Shown here in pieces: positions 58,523 to 64,000 of a DNA stretch of 64,000 nucleotides. Origin of the DNA: Schizochytrium sp. CCTCC M209059 (taxonomy: Eukaryota > Sar > Bigyra > Thraustochytrida > Thraustochytriidae); NCBI GenBank assembly GCA_000818945.1, contig KN805381.1, forward strand, positions 102,847 through 166,846, given 5' to 3'. Numbering within the stretch: position 1 is the first letter of the stretch; each line of letters opens with the position of its first letter. The notes under the pieces were generated by a model. That model did not search any database and had not been told where the DNA came from. It worked only from the letters and a program-made list of their open reading frames with translations. A program made the translations under genes and the position numbers.

Positions 58523-59881
58523 TAAAGCTTATCTTGTTGCTCGTTCGTGTTCGTTAGTGATATTCTTTTCTTTTCTTATTTCCTGAAAACAATACCGAAT
58601 GCTTGATTGAGTCCCGACAATGGCAAAGAATTGGGGGTATGCTCATATGGCGAAAACAAGTGCGCTCGGCCTTTTTGCTTCGGGGCAAGCAGAGCGTCCA
58701 GCAATCCGACACGTCATGATTTGCTCATGGCGCAAAGCAATGAGTTTCTCTCGAAGTGTTTGGTCAATTCATAGGAATGGCAAAGAACCGAAACCAAGCG
58801 CAAATTATGAAAACGAGTGCGCTCGGTCTTTTTGCCTCTGAACAAGCAGAGGATCCAGCAATTTGACACATCATGATTTGCTCATGGCGCAAAGCGATAA
58901 GTTTCTCTCGAAGTGTCTGGTCAATTCCTGAAAATGGCAAAGAATCGAAACCAAGCGCAAATTAATGAAATTTAGTGCGCTTGGCCTTGGCCTTCGGGTA
59001 AGCAACGGGTCCAGCAATCCGACACGATATGATTTGCTCATCGCAAATAGCAACGAGTTTCTCTCGAAGTGTTTGATCAATTCATAGAAATGGCAAAGAA
59101 CCGAAACCAAGCGCAAATTATGAAAACGAGTGCGCTTGGTTTTTACCGCTGGGTAAGCGGAGGATCCAGCAATCCGACACATCCTGATTTGCTCACGGCA
59201 AATAGCAATGAGTTTCTCTCGAAGTGTCTGGTCAATTTCTGGGAATGGCAAAGAATCAAAACCAAGCGCAAAATCATGAAAACCAGTCCGCTTGGCCTTT
59301 TTGCCTCGGGGCAAGCAAAGAATCTAGCAATTTGACACATTCGAACTTGCTAGTAGTAGTAAAAGTACTGCGATTTTCTCTCTCTCGAATGTTTTGTCGA
59401 GCCCGGAGAATGGCGAATAAATCGAAACCAAGCTCAAGTGATTAAAGAAAGCGAATTTGGCCAAAACTCCAAAAGTGCGTGCTCCTCTTCGTTTACATTG
59501 ACCATCTTCATACTGCAAAAAGAGAAAACACGCAGAAAGCGGAACTTGGCGTACGCGAGCGGGTCCGAACGTTTAACAGAATACGGAGAGTAAGTTTGAG
59601 AATGCTTGAGACTATGACATTGTAAATTGTAATTTTCTTCATTAGTTTGACAACAGAGGGTTTCTCCTTTTTCTTTTCAGGCGAGAGCTGCCTGGCACGA
59701 CAAGTACCAGCAGACGCCGACAGCGAGGACGAGTGATCAGTTCGTGGCTCGCCGCCCGGAGAGTAAAAAGTTTACTATGGTGACGCGGGTTGCGGGCTGA
59801 GCATTGTTTGGCTGAGATGTTATAGCCAGCCCGTGTTTGTGATTTTGTGTGTGTTTGTGTGTGAAAAGGCATGGCGCTTAC
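58523..59881. other. Convergent spacer with tandem array
   Basis: Between the U1-70K and Mpv17 genes. The left part is mostly the 156-bp array; 59480-59880 shows no gene, repeat or other element that I can name. Confidence 0.5.
58606..59470. repeat. 156-bp tandem array, about 5.5 copies
   Basis: The marker AATGGCAAAGAA (or a variant) recurs at 58619, 58776, 58933, 59089, 59244 and 59409, giving periods of 157, 157, 156, 155 and 165. Each unit contains GTTTCTCTCGAAGTGT, a GGTCAATT block, an ACCAAGCGCAAAT block and GCGCTTGG- or GCGCTCGG-type blocks. The copies differ by scattered changes, and the last copy is most degraded. The array starts about 85 bases after the U1-70K stop codon. Open frames inside it are repeats of the same peptide and are not taken as genes. 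Confidence 0.9.
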
Positions 59882-60526
59882 TTAGGCGGCGGCGACCATG
59901 ACCTCGGATGCGAGGGGAATCTCGGGTGCATGCGCGATAATGTCATCGCCATGCGCGAGGCTGTGGCTCTTGAAATCGAGCACGCAGTTCCACACAAGGT
60001 TGCAGACGCACACAAAGAGCACACGGTGCGTCGGGGGCACGAGCGCAAAGTTGATGGCCTGAACAGGGGTCCAGATGCTGAGAAGGCTCGTCATGATGGG
60101 AACAAACTGCTGGCGGTAAGTCGCGAGACTCTCCATGGGCGTCTCACCGTGGCAGGCGCCCGTGTAAACGTAATAGGTGGGCAGGTAGAGGAGAGGGCTG
60201 TGCACGAGGCCGTCGAGGAGGCTGCTCGCGATGCCGTTGGTAAAAGCCCTGCGCGCCATGAAGGCAGGGATGGCCATAGGGTACAGCCTGTAAATGTTAA
60301 GCTTGACGAACGAGTAGGTCGCGGCGAAGGAGCCCATGCCCCAGAAGCGGGCGTGGTCGAGCTCCTCCCAGCTCTTGCCCTCGACGCCGAACTGGCAAAT
60401 TGCGTCACTCGCGAGACCGAGGAGGCCGCTGAGCGCGAAGTTGGTCGCGATGGGCCTCTCCTTGAGCGCCCGCGACAGCATGGCGCTGCCGCTCATGGCC
60501 TTGCGCGCGAAGACGGTCGAGGCCAT
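59882..60526 (-). CDS. Mpv17/PMP22-family membrane protein
   Basis: This 214-residue protein has about four hydrophobic segments and the family signature at the C-terminal end: IWTPVQAINFALVPPTHR followed by NLVWNCVLD. The family includes peroxisomal PMP22/PXMP2 and mitochondrial inner-membrane Mpv17/SYM1, thought to form small channels or affect metabolite passage. The N-terminus (MASTVFARKAMSGSAML) is basic and hydroxylated, weakly favouring a mitochondrial signal, but this does not settle the location. The length is normal for the family (about 180-220). The start ATG at 60526 is the first in frame. The gene is intronless. Its 3' end faces the U1-70K gene across the tandem array. Confidence 0.88.
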   Translation of the reverse strand: MASTVFARKAMSGSAMLSRALKERPIATNFALSGLLGLASDAICQFGVEGKSWEELDHARFWGMGSFAATYSFVKLNIYRLYPMAIPAFMARRAFTNGIASSLLDGLVHSPLLYLPTYYVYTGACHGETPMESLATYRQQFVPIMTSLLSIWTPVQAINFALVPPTHRVLFVCVCNLVWNCVLDFKSHSLAHGDDIIAHAPEIPLASEVMVAAA

Positions 60527-61055
60527 TCTGCCTACTAACTGCTCTTTGTGTGTGTGTGGTTGAAAACGTCCGCTACGGGTTGTCGCGAGCGAGAACCTGC
60601 GCCGAGGGTCTCCGCTCTGCTCTACCGTGCGCGACGGGCGGACGCGGCGGGCGGCCTTCCTTTCTCGCTTGCTCCTTTTGCTGCGGACTTGTCTCTGGCC
60701 CTCGGCTCCCTCGCGACTGTCTGTCTGCGGCTGCGAGCTCGAGTTGGCGCTTTGCTGGTTGCCTGCGCCGGGCCCCGCGCTCTTTCGTCTGGTCTTCGCC
60801 TCTTTCTTTGCTTATGCTTGCTTGCTTGCTTGCTTGCTTTCGAGTGCGAGTTGCCTGTCTGGCGATTCCGAGGCCTGGCCTGCCTGCGAAGCTTGCTCGC
60901 GAGCCTCTCGGCTTGGCTTTACTCGGCCTGGCTGGCTGGCTGGCTTGCCTGCTGGCTGCGCGCGGTTCCTTCGCAGCTTCAGTTCTGCGCTGCTGGCCAA
61001 GCACGCGGCGCGCGGCGGGCGGCGTACTCGGCGGGCCGCGGCGTGCGCGCGCCGC

Positions 61056-61140
61056 GCAAGTGCGGAATGGCGGCCTCCGCAAGTGCGGAATCGCCGCGCG
61101 CAAGTGCAGAATGGCCGCGCGCAAGCGCCGTTTCGCGCCC
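61056..61140. repeat. Imperfect 21-23 bp tandem repeat
   Basis: Four units starting GCAAGTGCGGAAT or a variant, at 61056, 61079, 61100 and 61121. Confidence 0.75.
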
Positions 61141-62606
61141 CGAGGAGAAGGCAAAAAGAAAAACAGAGCGAGGGAGGACCAGGTGTCGCACCCGCTCGCC
61201 CTCGCACGGACTGCGGTCTCTTCCTGGGGGCCCGCGGCCGCACGCCCGCCCGCGCACGTCTGGCGCCAGAATGGCGCCGCCCGCGCGACTTCACGCCGCC
61301 GGTGTGCGCTTGTGGGCGAGTTCCGGCGCGTGCGGCGCCGTTCTACCACCGCCGCGAGAGGACGCGCACCTGCGCACACCGGGGTGCGCAAGGGGTGCGC
61401 GGGCGGGCTGCGGGGGGTGTGCGGGGCAGAACCGTGTGGAGGCGGGAAGGCGGCGGCAGGGCGCAGAAACCGAGGGCACGATGTAGTTAGTTGGTGCGCA
61501 GAGTGACTGACAGGCAGCCTGCGCGTCGCCGAGGGAGAGGCGGACGTCGGCGGCGTGCAACTGCAAGTCTTTGTTCGACTTGCAGGTTAGCCGGTGGAAC
61601 TGGGAAACCGGTCTCGCGCGTCGCGTTCGTACGTATATGCGCGGGAGGAGAACTGAAGCAGAAACAGGGGTGGAGAAAATGATGGTTGGCGAGCGAGGAG
61701 GCTGGCCTACCCTGGCTGCTTTTTGCTTGCTGCTATGCGGATGATGACGGCGACCGGAAGGAGGGAAACGGGGGTTCTCTACTGCGGAGGAAAGGGGCAA
61801 GGGACGACGAAGACGGTGCGGTGGTGGCGGTGTTGTGATGGGCGGACCACTCACTCGCTAAGCGCAAGCAGGAAAAGCAGCGCATCGACGGAGCGCCTCG
61901 CGAGACACTTTTTTCGTCCTGCGCCGGACGATTCGTTTGCGAATGTCATGATGTGCTGGTTGCACAATGCATTGCCGTGCAGTGTAAACACCGTGCAGTA
62001 CAGTGCAGTGCAATGAGTAGATGATAACAGGGTTCGCGCAGGTACGTTGTGTGATGCGACAGCTGGCCTGCCAGCCTTATACAGCTGGCCGTTGCGCCTC
62101 GCTAAGGCTGAGGCACCGCGTCGGATACGAACGCTCGTGCCCGGTTCGGTAGAAAGTAGAAGCGCACCCGGCCGCCAGGCGGCCCCGCTCTGCGCAGCGC
62201 TGCTCGCGCGGCGGCGGATGCGCTTGAAGGTGCGCCGCCAGGCCGCCGCGACTTTTCGCTGGGAAAAACCTCGTCGCTGCACATGCTGCACACACAGACT
62301 CAGTTAAAGTGCGCTGTGGGGCGGTAGGAAGAAAGGAATCTCGACATACGCAGCTGCAGGTTCTTCGAAACGGCTCAAGCAGTGGGACAAGGAATGAATG
62401 TGACTGACTGACTAACTGAAGCTGGCGGGATGGAAAATCGGCCGAGGCAAGGAAAGAGTGAAACAAAGAAATTGTACAGTACCGTGACTGCATGGTATAC
62501 GGTATACTGTATTGCGGGTGACGCAGCGCATAGCTGTGCATCATGCGCCAGGCCCCGGGAGGCGCTGCGCTGAGCGCAGTTTTTTCCGTCCCTTGTTCGT
62601 TCGAAC

Positions 62607-62699
62607 AGACAGACAGACAGACAGACAGATAGATAGACAGACGTTCATTCTCTCGTCCGTCCGTTCATTCGTTCGTTCGTTCGTTCGTTCGTTCGTTCG
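62607..62699. repeat. (GACA)n, (GATA)n and (CGTT)n microsatellites
   Basis: A GACA run passes through a few GATA units, then a spacer, then a CGTT/CATT run. Confidence 0.9.
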
Positions 62700-64000
62700 C
62701 GCGCTCGGATCGTCCGTTCGTTCGTTCCGGTGCGTACCCCGAGATCTGCCCACGCGTCACCTCGACCCGCTCGATTGCCTCACCTCTTGTTGGGCTCCCC
62801 TTTCCTTTCATTGTTATTGAAAAAGGCTGGCTCGCGCGCCGGTTTCCCCGTGCCGCCCGATATGTACGCGGAAACGAACGAGCGTCCCCCTCGTTCGTCG
62901 CTTGGCACATTGGCAGGGGATCCTGCGCAGAGAAAAAACGCGGCGCAACTTGACTGCGAGGCGACCCCGGGTTTGCGTGTCTTGCCAACCATTGGCCCGT
63001 GCGGCCCTGGCGGTCCGAAATCCGCGCTCGCGAGCAGCCTGCAGACAGAGAAGCAGCGACGCGGACGTTGACACGACAGAGAGGGAGGGAGGGACGAGTG
63101 CGATGCGAGCCAGACAGTTCGTTGGGTTGGCTAGGACTCACAAAGCGATCCGTCCGGCCCGCCGCCGCGGCTTGTACTGCCGAGAACCCGGGCTCGAAGA
63201 AAACCAGAGCGAAGTTGCATGGTAAAAAAAAAAAAACTTGGATGCAGGAGGTGAAGCAGAAGAAGAAGCAGGAGGAAGACCAGGAGCCGGCCACTGCTCA
63301 AGCGAGGTCGTTCCTTCACAGGCAAGCTGCGTGGCAGGGTGGCGAAGACAAGTACCAGAATCGTTCCTGCTCGTGCGCTGTGGGGGGGGCGAGAAGAGGC
63401 CCCTTCTTCGACAGTAGGGGGCGAAGGGGGGAGTCGCTCAGCTCTTTTTTTTTTTTTCCCAAAGCTCAAGCCTCGTCGCTTCGCCTGCGCGCGCCTCCGT
63501 TGCTTTCCCTGCCGCTCCGCATTTCTTCACGCACGTCCTTTCGTTCAAGCTATCGATCGGTTTGTCCGTCCGTCCGCTCCTTTGTCGTGCTCAAACATCT
63601 GGCGCAGGACCAGGCAGGACCAGGACCAGCCCCCGCGGGCCCTGCAGACGCATTAACCGTGCGTCTGCTATCCCTCTCTCCCTCTTTCTGCTGCAGCGCG
63701 TCTTGGCACGCGGCGGCGGGTTCTTCGAGGCTCGCCAAGCTTGCGCGGCGAGGAGTGACTTCAAAGTTCCACCTGCCTGGGCGGCCTCGCGGCACGGCGC
63801 GGAATGAAGAGGCGGCGCACGTGGGAAAAAAAATGCACTCGCAGCCGTGAACGAACGCACACTGTTGGCGCAGGCACTTTCGCACTAACTACCGACCGCC
63901 CCGTGCGAATTCTTGGCTGAGCGCATGCCGGACCCGACGAAAGGAAAAACTGCAAGGTCCCGTGCAGAACCACTGGTGATGGCGGCGGCTGCCGCGGCGG

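Larger units (their letters stand above)
60527..64000. other. Gene-free GC-rich tail of the window
   Basis: No gene is supported in this 3.5 kb. It has several simple repeats: TTGC (about 60818-60840), an imperfect 21-23 bp repeat (61056-61140) and GACA/GATA/CGTT runs (62607-62699). Long frames on both strands around 60550-61500 and 62660-63850 are Arg/Ala/Ser-rich artefacts. The left end should hold the Mpv17 promoter. Confidence 0.5.

Noticed and set aside
58871..59314. 147-residue minus-strand frame made of repeats
   Set aside because: It is a translation of the 156-bp array; the unit length varies (155-165), so the frame is not kept across the array.
60548..61506. Open frames of about 270-318 residues downstream of Mpv17
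   Set aside because: Three frames on one strand and one on the other are open at once; the make-up follows GC content. The in-frame 21-bp repeat at 61056 is a minisatellite.
1..64000. CRISPR array, bacterial operon or phage features
   Set aside because: The tandem repeats have no repeat-spacer pattern, genes carry eukaryotic introns and families, and no ribosome binding sites or operons are seen.

Overview
This window looks like nuclear DNA of a protist, most likely a stramenopile of the thraustochytrid (labyrinthulomycete) type. The evidence is mixed. Genes are compact and mostly intronless, and the few introns are short with GT...AG ends. Intergenic DNA is GC-rich and full of microsatellites. 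The protein set is plainly eukaryotic (TRAPPC3, U1-70K, BAR-SH3, class I cyclic nucleotide phosphodiesterase, Mpv17, SCT1/GAT1-type acyltransferase). A secreted Pro/Thr-rich metalloprotease and a PqiA-type membrane protein also fit. The lineage is inferred from gene content; no marker gene here proves it. Two runs of N (18288-18305 and 28685-28769) show that this is a draft scaffold.

I support 20 protein-coding genes. From 449 to 24750 ten genes alternate strictly in strand: JmjC/cupin_8 oxygenase (+), secreted metzincin (-), PqiA-like membrane protein (+), BAR-SH3 protein (-), a repeat protein with nine [ST]F-x-P motifs (+), stand-alone cyclodeaminase (-), opine dehydrogenase-family enzyme (+), bZIP factor (-), TRAPPC3 (+) and MFS sugar transporter 1 (-). 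A gene-poor stretch (24751-39597) holds only MFS transporter 2 (-). Then come a glycerol-3-phosphate acyltransferase (-), a large charged low-complexity protein (-), an ERdj3-like DnaJ (+), a CCCH zinc finger joined to an Abitram-like domain (-), a phosphodiesterase (+), MFS transporter 3 (+), a class C GPCR-like 7TM protein (-), U1-70K (+) and an Mpv17/PMP22 protein (-). The last 3.5 kb (60527-64000) is without a recognisable gene.

The genes do not form a pathway cluster. Most are housekeeping or signalling genes: secretory traffic (TRAPPC3), ER folding (DnaJ), splicing (U1-70K), glycerolipid synthesis (acyltransferase), membrane shaping (BAR-SH3), sugar uptake (three paralogous MFS proteins), and cyclic nucleotide and GPCR signalling. 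The less ordinary items are two different tandem arrays with a period near 155 bp, each between convergent genes. One of them appears to be built from copies of the metalloprotease 3' end. Others are the CCCH-Abitram fusion, the nine-motif repeat protein with matching ends, a metzincin zinc motif one residue too long, a U1-70K with a shortened RRM loop and no RS tail, and a near-identical 137-bp direct repeat on either side of an assembly gap. No rRNA, tRNA, CRISPR array or recognisable transposon was found by eye.
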